This document shows, in pieces, positions 37,680 to 47,429 of a stretch of 64,000 bases of DNA. Every line of letters begins with the position of its first letter. The stretch's first letter is position 1. The notes beneath the pieces are model-generated. The model was given only the letters and a program-made list of their open reading frames with translations, made no database searches and was not told the DNA's origin. Origin of the DNA: Pinus tabuliformis (lineage: Eukaryota; Streptophyta; Pinopsida; Pinales; Pinaceae); NCBI GenBank assembly GCA_031772625.1, contig CM062817.1, positions 951,908,842 to 951,972,841 on the forward strand. The letters are read 5' to 3'. The position numbers were made by a program, and so were the translations under genes.

Positions 37680-38263
37680 TCAAGTGACACTCTCATGGCT
37701 TTCTGCTCGTCGAACTTCAGGTTTTTTGCCTACCACTATCCTCTGACTGGTAGGCAAGAACACCCAATAGTTGTGGGGTGTCCTAATGTACCCCGCAAGT
37801 ATCCCCAACTCAGATGTTGGATCTAGCTTCTTCTGGGCATCTTTGGCCACATGGGAATAAACCAATGATCCAAAGATCCGAAAGTGACTCACATCTGGTC
37901 TCTTCCCAAAAAAGGCTTCCATTGGTGTCTCCATTCGCAGTATATGATGCAAGCTTTTGTTCTGCATGTATATTTCTATATTGCATGCCTTAGCCCACAA
38001 ATGAAGTGGTAGGCTTTGGCCATGTAGCATTGCTGGAGCTACTCCCACAATCAATATATTCTTCCTTTCGGCCACCCCATTTTTTTTTGGGTTATGGGGT
38101 GCTGTCAACTCCCATTTAATTCCTTCTACTGCACAAAAGTCCTTACACTGTTGGGAGACATACTCTCCACCATTGTCACTATGCAAAGCCCTTATTTTCC
38201 TTCTATATTCTTTCTCTACCAAGGCTTTGAACTCACAATACCTTGAGAACGTTTGATCCTTCT
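37680..38263 (-). pseudogene. copia integrase remnant
   Basis: Catalytic-core text: KIRALHSDNGGEYVSQQCKD with its second core aspartate (SDNGGEY), then WELTAPHNPKKNGVAERKN with the terminal glutamate of the DDE triad, followed by LPLHLWAKACN, PMEAFFGKRPDVSHFRIFG and KLDPTSELGILAGY. The N-terminal part is missing at the assembly gap. Confidence 0.8.
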
Positions 38264-38363
38264 NNNNNNNNNNNNNNNNNNNNNNNNNNNNNNNNNNNNN
38301 NNNNNNNNNNNNNNNNNNNNNNNNNNNNNNNNNNNNNNNNNNNNNNNNNNNNNNNNNNNNNNN
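38264..38363. other. Assembly gap of 100 N
   Basis: Exactly 100 unknown bases, the usual placeholder for a gap of unknown size. Copia integrase lies on its left and unrelated AT-rich DNA on its right, so the missing sequence could be long and could hold the rest of the copia element. Confidence 0.95.
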
Positions 38364-39704
38364 TAAATTCCATCTTTTATTCTCATCATTACGCAATTTA
38401 TCTCTACCACAACTATTGTCCTCTACAATAAGAACAAGCTAGATTTCTCGAATTTCAAGTCAATATAAATAGGTCATACCACTACTATAATTTAAGATCA
38501 ACAATAAGAACCACCACATACCACCACATTACCCTAGCTTCTAATCACCACCAATAAGTTATGTCATTTCTATAACCAACTACAACTCTCTATGGGGGAA
38601 ACCCAACCACCTAGAGTATTAAACCAAATCCCAAGTCAAGACGATAATTATAGTTGAGGTTAAAATGAGAAGAAAAGTTAAGTAATGGGAGAAATTATTT
38701 TTTCCATAACACTTACCCTTTCATCTAAATACTCTTTTGTGAATAAATTTCATTTGTAATTAGATTAAGCTATTTAAAAATATAATTTAGATAATAAAAA
38801 ATAACAACATACACAACCATATCATTACTTTTGGTTGATACAATCACTCATCAATATCATCTTATTGAATCAAATTAAAATTAAAATAATAATAATAATA
38901 ATAACATTACTTATACTTCCCACCTCATTTTCCATTTAATAAATCCCGTGTCTCTTTTACTGCAGAATTTATTATTTAGTTGTTATAAATATTTCCCTCT
39001 ATTGATTTTGTATGCTATGCACAACTTCTTTTACTGCTCTTCGTTGATATGACACTTATTTCTTCTACTTTTACTTATTATTCTAGAGAATGATAGGTTA
39101 TAAACACAAGTCACCTTTATCAATAATTTGCAATTTCTTTATGGAAGCTTTACCTCACAGGAGATTGGAAATTGAGTCAATAAAAGTGATGAATAGATTC
39201 TGTGCACACCCACTTGACAACAAATTAAACAATAAAATACATTCAGCTTTATCCACTTATTTCTTTTAATACTTTAATATTATTATGACCTTAAATTTAA
39301 ATTTTATAAGGAGCAGTGGTTGCCGCCTTGCCGCCTTCTTCATTAAATATCTTATTCCTATTCAGGTCACTGACTAGACTCCTCAGCCTCACGAGATGAA
39401 AAACCTAAATTTAGAAGGCCCTTTCGTGAACGGCAACTATGATCAATTTCTTCCCTTTCACGTGAAAATGTAGTAAATGCTCAACGAGCTCTTTCCGTAG
39501 AATTATTGGCATGGTGTGTTACCTCACTAGCATTCACAAAGAAAATAGAGATATTAAGATTTTTTTCTTCTACAAATTAATTTTTAATTTGTTGTTTTTA
39601 GAGAGTCACTTAATTTTTAATTTATTGTTTTTAGAGAGTCACTTTATAACCTAGTATGATAACAATTTGTTTGTTATTTTTGTCTCAGCTTAACGCGGAT
39701 TTGA
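38364..39704. other. AT-rich spacer
   Basis: No gene is visible. There is a short AAT microsatellite near 38886-38904 and a duplicated word (TTTTTAATTTGTTGTTTTTA and its near copy) near 39583-39640. Confidence 0.6.
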
Positions 39705-39760
39705 TATATAACTAGCATTTGCACCAAATGTTGCAAAGGAAACGCCGTAAGGCATAAATT
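39705..39760 (-). mobile_element. Possible Helitron 3' terminus
   Basis: On the minus strand the sequence ends CATTTGGTGCAAATG then CTAG followed by T. This is a short hairpin (CATTTG, GTG, CAAATG) next to CTAG|T, the 3' signature of plant Helitrons. Inward lies CCTTACGGCGTTTCC, which has near copies at 53929-53945 and 55723-55739. There is no RepHel ORF and no identified 5' end, so the call is tentative. Confidence 0.35.
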
Positions 39761-39854
39761 GAATTACAAAAATACAACAAAAAAATACTTTGATAAAGAA
39801 TAAAATATATTGAATGCTCACATCAATGCCCCATTAACTAGAACCACTTAGTAG

Positions 39855-40122
39855 ACATATCTATCAACATTAGGATTACACACAATGATCAGGAAATTTC
39901 TCATATACAAACAACACCTTCCACACCAACCTTTCTCACATCCACATTTTAAAATAGACATATCTATCAACATTAGGATTACACACCATGATCAGGAAAT
40001 TTCCCATATACAAACAACACCTTCCACCTATCAACATTAAGATTACACACCATGATCAAGAAATTTCCCATATACAAACAACACCTTCCACAACAACCTT
40101 CTCTCACATCCACATTTTAAAA
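39855..40122 (+). repeat. Direct repeats, about 65 to 100 bp units
   Basis: Three copies of a unit with the words ATCAACATTAGGATTACACA, GATCAGGAAATTTC and ATATACAAACAACACCTTCC. Two copies carry a tail with CTCACATCCACATTTTAAA. The third is very similar. Small copy differences suggest recent tandem duplication. Confidence 0.75.
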
Positions 40123-40251
40123 AATGCCTCGGAACGTGATTGGAATATCCCATATTTCCTTTTTCATTATGTAGATAAATCTTCGATATTATTATTTTCA
40201 TCGTGAAGATTGTTAGTTCATTGTTGTAAAGTGTTAGTGTGTTAAATTCAA

Positions 40252-40573
40252 TACTACAAGTTCAACAAGTGAAAAACGTTCCTTAATTAGCATAATATGC
40301 ATTTTTCTCTCACCATGTATTTTTCAATCATTCATTACAGAACTTCCATCAAAGAACACATTTTGTTCATTCATTAGAAAACTTCCATCAAAGAACACAA
40401 GTAACAGATTAACATGTATACTACAAGTTCAACAAGTGAAAAACGTTCCTTAATTAGCATAATATGCATTTTTCTCTCACCATGTATTTTTCAATCATTC
40501 ATTACAAAACTTCCATCAAAGAACACATTTCGTTCATTCATTACAAAACTTCCATCAAAGAACACAAGTAACA
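40252..40573 (+). repeat. Tandem repeat, two 167-bp copies
   Basis: Copies at 40252-40418 and 40419-40573 start TACTACAAGTTCAACAAG and end near AAGAACACAAGTAACA. They are nearly identical, and within each the phrase ACTTCCATCAAAGAACACA occurs twice. The second copy abuts the P450 exon remnant, so the repeat has replaced or pushed away the 5' part of that gene. Confidence 0.8.
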
Positions 40574-41009
40574 AGCGGCGTATGGTGGAAATAAGCAAAA
40601 CATACGATGCCTTTGCTGAGAAAATTATAGACGATCATCTTCATGTTCAGGCCGCCACGCCCTCCAGCGACGGCCACAGCCAGGGACCGACAGAGGCAGA
40701 GGCAGAGCATGTTAAAGATTTCGTGGATGTGTTGTTGTAGATGACAGCTGATAACAATGATATAAAGGGAGACACCAAAGCCAAACGGGAAGCAGTTAAA
40801 TTGATTATGTTTGTATGTAGATAGGAAATCTTAAATCGAGTTAAACAGCTAAATCGATTCTTTTTTATTGTAAATTTAGGAAATCTATTGGAAGGTCACA
40901 TAATTGACATCCCTCTTTACCACACTCTACCCTGTCCTTCAAATTTCAAAATATTCCCAAGAACCCCCTGAATCTAGATGCAAATAAATTAACTTCAGCA
41001 ATTCAATAT

Positions 41010-42325
41010 TGTTGGCATTATGATTCAAGTGTTGTCCTTGATGGCAACTCACTCAGAGGTTGGTACAGATGCTCAGAAGTTGGTACAGGTGATGGCAACT
41101 TACTCAGAAGACAGATCCTAGTACAGCTTGCCAAGGAAGTTCATACACGCAGGTTTGTTAAGCCCAAGTCACGTGTACACGCAGGTTGGCTTCAGAAAAA
41201 GCGCGTGTATGTGGAAAAGTACCTTTGGTCCATGGCGGTTAGTCCTTGGAAGTTGTGCCTATGGTTTCGGACCATTGTGTCTCGACGGGCGTGTCGATCC
41301 CTAGTTTTGAAGTTGATGGTATTGTGTTTCTATGGTTTTGGCTCTTGGTATTGAACAAGGCCTAAGGCTATATAAGGAGAAGATCACTAGGCAAAGAGCA
41401 AGTGTGTGGGTGTCTGACGCAGTGAGAGGATCTGGTATTGCTGGTTATCTGTTCGGGACGCTTGACAAGGGTCGGATCTGACAGCAAAGGCAGAAGTAAT
41501 CATTTCTAGATCTGCACGCGGGTTGCCTTTGGAGAAAGCGCGTATACGCGCGGTTTTGGTACAGTGAAGTAGCGTATGCATGATAAGGGTTGATATTTCA
41601 GGTTGTTGCTGATTCTGGTGGTTGTTGCAGAGTTCTAGATTCTGGTTTGGATTCTGTGTTCTTGATGACAGGGTTTCAGTGATTCGGTATTGGGTTGTTT
41701 AATGAATTATGATGCAAGTATAAGTTGATGATTGTATTGCGGTAATGTTTGCTTTGTACTCTTGGATCCAGTCTGAAAATTGATGAAACGTGGTCCCTGA
41801 AGGTTGTAGGGTCAGCACCTACGTACTAGTAAATGGATCAGCTAGTACAAGAGCTGAGGGGGTTGTAGCTCCCTTCCAGAAGTAGTTGGAAAAACGAAAG
41901 AGAGGGTTGTAGCCCTCTGCAGGTTGTAGCCTGCATACTGGTAAAGGACTGCACCAATATATTGTAAAAGAAGTTTCTCATTAAAGAAGAAAGAGACGAA
42001 TTGCAGCAGGTGGTTTTCACCCACATTGGGTTTCCACCTTATATCATGGTGTTCATGTGTGTGGCTCTTGTGTGATGTTCTGTTCTGTTATACTGCACCT
42101 GTTTACTGTTAAATTGCTTAATAATGTTCTGATGCATTTTTACTGAAGATAAGATTAACTGAATCATAAGATATCTGCATATACGCTAGTTTCTTTAGAC
42201 ACAGTCGCGTGTACACGCGGATTCACTTAACTGAAGTCGCGTATATGTTTCTGAGTATGAAATTGAAAAGGTTTTATTGATCTGATAATACTGATTCACC
42301 CCCCCTCTCAGTATTATTTCCAACA
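41010..42325 (+). repeat. 5' LTR of the gag-only element
   Basis: Starts TGTTGGCATTATG and ends TATTTCCAACA. It carries several CGCGT-type palindromes (for example GTGTACACGC near 41171, CGCGTATACGCGCGG near 41538 and GTCGCGTGTACACGCGG near 42205). It has a TATATAAGG promoter-like box at about 41371-41379. Small ORFs inside are artefacts. Confidence 0.85.
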
Positions 42326-42326
42326 A

Positions 42327-42340
42327 TTGGTATCGGAGCA
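42327..42340 (+). promoter_or_regulatory. Primer-binding site of the gag-only element
   Basis: TTGGTATCGGAGCA lies one base after the LTR. It differs by one base from the usual plant initiator-Met site TGGTATCAGAGCA. Confidence 0.8.
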
Positions 42341-42387
42341 GGTCCTTCAGAGGAAGCTTGATCGCTTGAAGGAAAAGATCCATCAAA

Positions 42388-44244
42388 ATGGCTAATCCAG
42401 AAAGAGAGGCACACATCAGGCCACCAGTCTTTGACGGGAACAATTTTACTCACTGGAAGATAAGAACCACTGCATATCTACAGTCTCTTGGAGCAGAAGT
42501 TTGGGGACTCGTAGAAGGAGGATACAAATTCCCATCAGCAACTCCTACAGATCCAGCAGAGAAAAAGCAATATGAGCTCAATGCCAAAGTAGTTAATGTC
42601 CTATTGAGTACTTTGACTCAATCAGAATTTATGAAGATCATGCATCTCAAATCAGCTAAGGAAATATGGGACAAAATCGTTACAAGCTACGAAGGAGATG
42701 ATCAGGTAAAAATAGCGAAGCTTCAAACTCTCAGAATCCGGTATGAAACTCTTAAGATGCGAAGTAATGAAAGCGTAGCTAATTATTTCCTGCGTATGGA
42801 TGAGATTGTGAATTGTATGAGGGATCTGGGTGAAGAATTTGAGGAAGTTGTCTTAGTTCAAAAGGTTTTGAGATCTCTGTCTACTAAATTTGATTCTAAA
42901 GTATCTGCCATAGAAGAAAAGGAGAATGTGCGGAAAATTACCATGTCACAGCTTCACGGGATCTTAACTGCTTTTGAAATGCGACAAGAGGTACCACCAG
43001 AGGCCGCATTCGAAGTGTCAGAGGAAGAAGATGAGGTAAATTTTGTCAAGAATCTTGAACGGGGAACTGGACGGTTCAAAGATAAGCTACCTTTCAAATG
43101 TTTTCTATGTGGTAGAGTTGGTCACTATGCTGCTAGATGTCCTCATAACAAAGAAAGGATATATGAAGAAGATGGTAGAAGCTATTATTCCCATATTAAA
43201 AGTTCATTAAATGATAGTGAAGATATTAGAAGTCTCATGGCGCACAAGAAGAAGAATGCTTCATCCAATAATAGCGAGGATATTAAAAGTCTCATGGCAC
43301 ATGAAGAGATGAATGCAGAAACTGAAGAAGCTGCCAAGTTAAAAGAACTATTGGAAACAGAAACCAGGGTAAGGGAGAGATTGCAGGATATAGCAAAAGA
43401 TCAGAGCACAACTATTCAGAGACTTGAATCAAAGATCCTCTCTCTAAAAGAAGATCTTGAAGATCAAGAACATGAAGTGATCAAACTAAAGCGACAAGTG
43501 GAAGAAGGGAGAAAAGTTGAAGAAGACCTAAGGAAGCAGTATCTGAAAAAGGAAGAACAACATCAGGTTGAGGTAAATATCTTGAAAGGTAAACTAGAAG
43601 AAAAGGATAAGCTCTTACGATTTCAAGATAGTTCTAAAGTCTTGGATGATATTCTTAATAGTCAAAGATCTCCTGCTATCAAGACTGGTCTTGGTTTTCA
43701 TGAATATGGTGAAGGTGAATCTAGTTCACAAGGTGAGGCAAGAAACTCTAATGAGAAATCTGAAATGCTCAAGGAACAACCAAGGAAAGAAATTCCTCAA
43801 GGAAGATCCTTTACTCCTAACTATGGACGTGATAGACGATTATTTCCTCCGCTGAATAATGTTGAATGTTATGTATGTCATAATCTTGGACATGTTGCAG
43901 CCAGATGCAGAAGTAGAATGGTTCAAGAAAGATCATCGCATTCCAGGCATTTCAGAGGGTATTGCTTTGCCTGCAATGCATATGGACACAAAGCAATTGA
44001 TTGTGATAGAAGGAACATGAAAAATATAAGGTGTTATACATGCAACAACTATGGGCATAAAGCAAGGGAATGCAGGAGCAGATTTCAAAATTCAAGACAA
44101 GGGGACCATACATCATCACAGTTGCAGGAATTGAAGAAGACAGAGACAGAAAGGTGTGGGATAACTCAGTCAACTGACATAACAGACATAGGGGAATCTG
44201 AAAGTGATGAAATTCAGTATTCCATCCTGCATACGCTGATATAA
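42388..44244 (+). CDS. gag: Gag polyprotein with four zinc knuckles and a coiled coil, 618 aa
   Basis: A single open frame from ATG at 42388, 63 bp after the LTR end. Residues 1-205 match copia-type Gag (UBN2): PPVFDGNNFTHWKIRTTAYL, KEIWDKIVTSYEGDDQVKIA, VLRSLSTKFDSKVSAIEE. The first CCHC knuckle is CFLCGRVGHYAARC (238-251). Then comes a small internal duplication (SEDIRSLMAHKKKNASSNN, then SEDIKSLMAHEEMNAE), a charged coiled coil of about 110 residues (310-420), and three more knuckles: CYVCHNLGHVAARC (494-507), CFACNAYGHKAIDC (526-539) and CYTCNNYGHKAREC (549-562). All four keep the C-x2-C-x4-H-x4-C pattern. Copia Gags usually carry one knuckle and are shorter. The likely role is RNA binding and particle assembly. 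The tail is acidic, and no pol frame overlaps or follows. Confidence 0.85.
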   Translation: MANPEREAHIRPPVFDGNNFTHWKIRTTAYLQSLGAEVWGLVEGGYKFPSATPTDPAEKKQYELNAKVVNVLLSTLTQSEFMKIMHLKSAKEIWDKIVTSYEGDDQVKIAKLQTLRIRYETLKMRSNESVANYFLRMDEIVNCMRDLGEEFEEVVLVQKVLRSLSTKFDSKVSAIEEKENVRKITMSQLHGILTAFEMRQEVPPEAAFEVSEEEDEVNFVKNLERGTGRFKDKLPFKCFLCGRVGHYAARCPHNKERIYEEDGRSYYSHIKSSLNDSEDIRSLMAHKKKNASSNNSEDIKSLMAHEEMNAETEEAAKLKELLETETRVRERLQDIAKDQSTTIQRLESKILSLKEDLEDQEHEVIKLKRQVEEGRKVEEDLRKQYLKKEEQHQVEVNILKGKLEEKDKLLRFQDSSKVLDDILNSQRSPAIKTGLGFHEYGEGESSSQGEARNSNEKSEMLKEQPRKEIPQGRSFTPNYGRDRRLFPPLNNVECYVCHNLGHVAARCRSRMVQERSSHSRHFRGYCFACNAYGHKAIDCDRRNMKNIRCYTCNNYGHKARECRSRFQNSRQGDHTSSQLQELKKTETERCGITQSTDITDIGESESDEIQYSILHTLI

Positions 44245-44973
44245 TGAAGACAAGTCGCGTATATACGCGAGTTACAGGCTGTAAAGTCGCGTATATGGAG
44301 AAGGGGCAGCAGAACAGACCCAGGTTCAGTCATGGTTGGCTCAGGCTCAGGGGGAGTAGAACAGACTCAGGAAATGGTTCAGACATGGTTGGCTCACACT
44401 CAGGGGGAGAATATTCTTCAAATAATGCATTGTTATTAGAAGTCTATGAAGCTAAATGATACATCTTACTATGGTATTGCAGGCTGATGCTTATGGTACA
44501 GATCATGATGCTGTTGGTGGCTTTCATAAGTCTTGGTCTAGATATTTCGTCTCTATGTCATGTATCTCTTGTGATATCTCTTTTTATGGTGTCAAGGTCA
44601 TGTAACGGCCTATGTTGGTTTCCCCACTATGCCTGGGATGAATGATGAATGTATGTTGAGTCTTTTGGTGATAGGAAGGTCTTCTATGATGTATAAGTCC
44701 TTGTTCTTCTTGAAGAACATCTTTTGCAGATCTTGCCTACAGTCAAGGGGAGCATGAACAGCACAATTCAGCAAGAGCAGGATGGATAGATTGGTACACT
44801 TTGGCATACACAAAGGGGGAGCACAGTTGGAGATTTCAGCAAGTACTCAGGGGGAGTATGGACAGCAGAAGGTATACCAAAGAAGAGAATATCTTGGTCC
44901 GCCCTTTGCCCTTGATGTCAAAGGGGGAGAGTGACTTGGTGTGGTGGTTGCCATCAAGTCCAAAGGGGGAGAT
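44245..44973 (+). other. Noncoding 3' region and polypurine tract of the gag-only element
   Basis: It holds a duplicated phrase, CATGGTTGGCTCA then CTCAGGGGGAG, at about 44331-44357 and 44383-44408. Several more G-rich purine runs follow (CTCAGGGGGAG near 44847, AAAGGGGGAGAG near 44920). The last run, AAAGGGGGAGAT at 44962-44973, touches the 3' LTR and serves as the polypurine tract. Near its start is GTCGCGTATATACGCGAG, a near-palindrome shared with the LTRs. Confidence 0.75.
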
Positions 44974-46286
44974 TGTTGGCATTATGATTCAAGTGTTGTC
45001 CTTGATGGCAACTCACTCAGAGGTTGGTACAGATGCTCAGAAGTTGGTACAGGTGATGGCAACTTACTCAGAAGACAGATCCTAGTACAGCTTGCCAAGG
45101 AAGTTCATACACGCAGGTTTGTTAAGCCCAAGTCGCGTGTACACGCAGGTTGGCTTCAGAAAAAGCGCGTGTATGTGGAAAAGTACCTTTGGTCCATGGC
45201 GGTTAGTCCTTGGAAGTTGTGCCTATGGTTTCGGACCATTGTGTCTCGACGGGCGTGTCGATCCCTAGTTTTGAAGTTGATGGTATTGTGTTTCTATGGT
45301 TTTGGCTCTTGGTATTGAACAAGGCCTAAGGCTATATAAGGAGAAGATCACTAGGCAAAGAGCAAGTGTGTGGGTGTCTGACGCAGTGAGAGGATCTGGT
45401 ATTGCTGGTTATCTGTTCGGGACGCTTGACAAGGGTCGGATCTGACAGCAAAGGCAGAAGTAATCATTTCTAGATCTGCACGCGGGTTGCCTTTGGAGAA
45501 AGCGCGTATACACGCGGTTTTGGTACAGTGAAGTAGCGTATGCCTGATAAGGGTTGATATTTCAGGTTGTTGCTGATTCTGGTGGTTGTTGCAGAGTTCT
45601 AGATTCTGGTTTGGATTCTGTGTTCTTGATGACAGGGTTTCAGTGATTCGGTATTGGGTTGTTTAATGAATTATGATGCAAGTATAAGTTGATGATTGTA
45701 TTGCGGTAATGTTTGCTTTGTACTCTTGGATCCAGTCTGAAAATTGATGAAACGTGGTCCCTGAAGGTTGTAGGGTCAGCACCTACGTACTAGTAAATGG
45801 ATCAGCTAGTACAAGAGCTGAGGGGTTGTAGCTCCCTTCCAGAAGTAGTTGGAAAAACAAAAGAGAGGGTTGTAGCCCTCTGCAGGTTGTAGCCTGCATA
45901 CTGGTAAAGGACTGCACCAGTATATTGTAAAAGAAGTTTCTCATTAAAGAAGAAAGAGACGAATTGCAGCAGGTGGTTTTCACCCACATTGGGTTTCCAC
46001 CTTATATCATGGTGTTCATGTGTGTGGCTCTTGTGTGATGTTCTGTTCTGTTATACTGCACCTGTTTACTGTTAAATTGCTTAATAATGTTCTGATGCAT
46101 TTACTGAAGATAAGATTAACTGAATCATAAGATATCTGCATATACGCTAGTTTCTTTAGACACAGTCGCGTGTACACGCGGATTCACTTAACTGAAGTCG
46201 CGTATATGTTTCTGAGTATGAAATTGAAAAGGTTTTATTGATCTGATAATACTGATTCACCCCCCCTCTCAGTATTATTTCCAACA
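44974..46286 (+). repeat. 3' LTR of the gag-only element
   Basis: Nearly identical to 41010-42325, with about seven differences by eye including small indels. It is followed by the intact remainder of the P450 intron and exon 2. Confidence 0.85.
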
Positions 46287-46976
46287 ATTACATTGATTTT
46301 TAATTGACAACATAAACTGTTTTCCCATTGGTTTGTACAAGACATACTCATCGCTGGAATGGAGACGTCGGCATCCACGTTAGAATGGGCAATGAGTGAG
46401 CTGCTCAGACATACCCATGTCCTGAAAAAGTTGCAGCAAGAAATAGAATGCTGTGTCGGAAAACGTGGCAAAGTAAACGGATCCGATGTGGGAAGGATGA
46501 AGTTCCTTCAATGTGTTGTGAAAGAGATGTTGCGATTACATCCAACGGGGCCGATAGCGATTCCCCATGAATCTATAGAGACCGCGAGCGTATGCGGATA
46601 CAATATACCTAAAAAAACAATAGTAATCGTGAATGTGTGGACTATTGGAAGGGATCCCAATGTGTGGGGGGTGGAAGTTTTGGTTTTCAAGCCGGAGAGA
46701 TTCATGCATGAATTGGGTGAGCATGACCATGTTATGGATTTAGTGACAGGTCAATCAAATTTCAGGATGCTTCCCTTGTCAGCAGGGAGGAGAGGGTGCC
46801 CAGGGGCCGCCATGGTTGTTTCCATGATTGACCTTGCACTAGCTCAGCTGCTGCACTCTTTTGACTGGAGAGTAGATGGTGATCCATCAGAGCTGGATAT
46901 GACAGAAGGTGGGTCTTCTATATCAAACCATTTTCCACTCTTTGCTTTTCCAAAGATAAGGAAGGAAGGTCTTTGA

Positions 46977-47429
46977 CGGTATGTATGTTGAGAAGTATCT
47001 GGTTGTGCTACCTAATTTGTATGGTTTTGTTACTTTGATTGTCCCAAAAAGTACAAAGAGATGCCGATAGGATTATTAAATTGGAATTGTTGAATTTTTC
47101 TAAAAGAGTTAAGTGGTTTGTGAAAAACCTTGCTTTTTTTTACTGCATCATTGTACAATTACTTTTCTTTAGATGTTTTGATTATATCTATATTACAAGG
47201 AACACATTGAATGTCTTATTTCATTTATGCTATTCTTACTAATATCCTTTATGTGCTTTTTCTTGATCAATTTGATGAAATATTCCATTATCCTTTGGTC
47301 AAAGTCTTCACCTACATATTAGTGTACATCCCGGTAAGTTCAAAGCTCGAATGCCAACCAAAAAAGTCAATGATAACCACCGTGCACACATTCAAATTCA
47401 TAATGTAAAACTGCCAGACAAAGTTTAGA
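46977..47429. other. Spacer downstream of the P450 remnant
   Basis: T-rich sequence after the P450 stop, probably its former 3' untranslated region and flank. No gene is visible. It ends at the BiP-derived segment, whose last recognisable exon stops at a GT donor (minus strand) near 47428. Confidence 0.55.

Larger units (their letters stand above)
34895..38263 (-). mobile_element. Ty1/copia retrotransposon fossil, 3' part
   Basis: Read on the minus strand, the order is integrase, RT, RNase H, polypurine tract, LTR. Integrase before RT is the copia order. The purine tract TTGAGAGGGAG is followed by the LTR start TGTTGAAAATAGC, whose plus-strand end is 35861. The far LTR edge near 34895 is a guess (a TGCA end). 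The upstream part is lost at the N gap beginning at 38264, and sequence beyond the gap is unrelated, so gag, protease and the 5' LTR are absent from this window. The element is broken. Confidence 0.75.
41010..46286 (+). mobile_element. Young gag-only LTR retrotransposon (TR-GAG-like), 5.3 kb
   Basis: LTRs at 41010-42325 (1316 bp) and 44974-46286 (1313 bp), both TGTTGG...CCAACA. By eye they differ at only about seven places, so insertion was recent on an evolutionary scale. A primer-binding site follows the first LTR, a polypurine tract precedes the second, and one long gag ORF lies between. No protease, integrase, RT or RNase H is present. The element looks structurally whole for a gag-only type. 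The Gag core is of copia (UBN2) type. The flanking 5-mers AATAT and ATTAC do not match exactly, so the target duplication is imperfect. It sits in the intron of the P450 remnant. Known relatives in plants are called TR-GAG; movement would need pol enzymes from another element. Confidence 0.85.
40573..46976 (+). pseudogene. Cytochrome P450 (clan 71, A-type) pseudogene, split by LTR insertion
   Basis: P450s are ER-anchored haem monooxygenases. The end of exon 1 (40573-40813) reads MVEISKTYDAFAEKIIDDHL...HVKDFVDVLL, then an in-frame TAG at 40738 where clan-71 proteins usually have Gln, then MTADNNDIKGDTKAKREAVK. Exon 2 (46342-46976) reads DILIAGMETSASTLEWAMSE (I helix; Met replaces the usual Thr/Ser of AG-T-D/E-T), KEMLRLHP (K-helix ExxR intact), FKPERF, and the haem loop LPLSAGRRGCPG with Cys at 46797-46799 (Leu in place of the usual Phe), to a natural stop. 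The single phase-1 intron is at the clan-71 position. Its donor looks one base short (TTTGTATGT). The N-terminal half, roughly 230 residues, is missing; a 167-bp repeat lies there instead. The intron of about 260 bp now carries a 5.3-kb LTR element. It may be CYP750-like, but this is from memory. Confidence 0.85.

Noticed and set aside
40252-40573. CRISPR-like array
   Set aside because: There are only two long tandem copies without spacers, in plant nuclear DNA.
41838-42026. Small ORFs inside the two LTRs of the gag-only element (and their copies near 45783-45989)
   Set aside because: They occur at the same places in both LTRs, have low complexity and no family match, and lie in regulatory sequence.
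44801-45318. ORFs downstream of the 618-aa Gag as a second protein or a pol remnant
   Set aside because: They run through the polypurine region into the LTR and show no protease, integrase, RT or RNase H motif.
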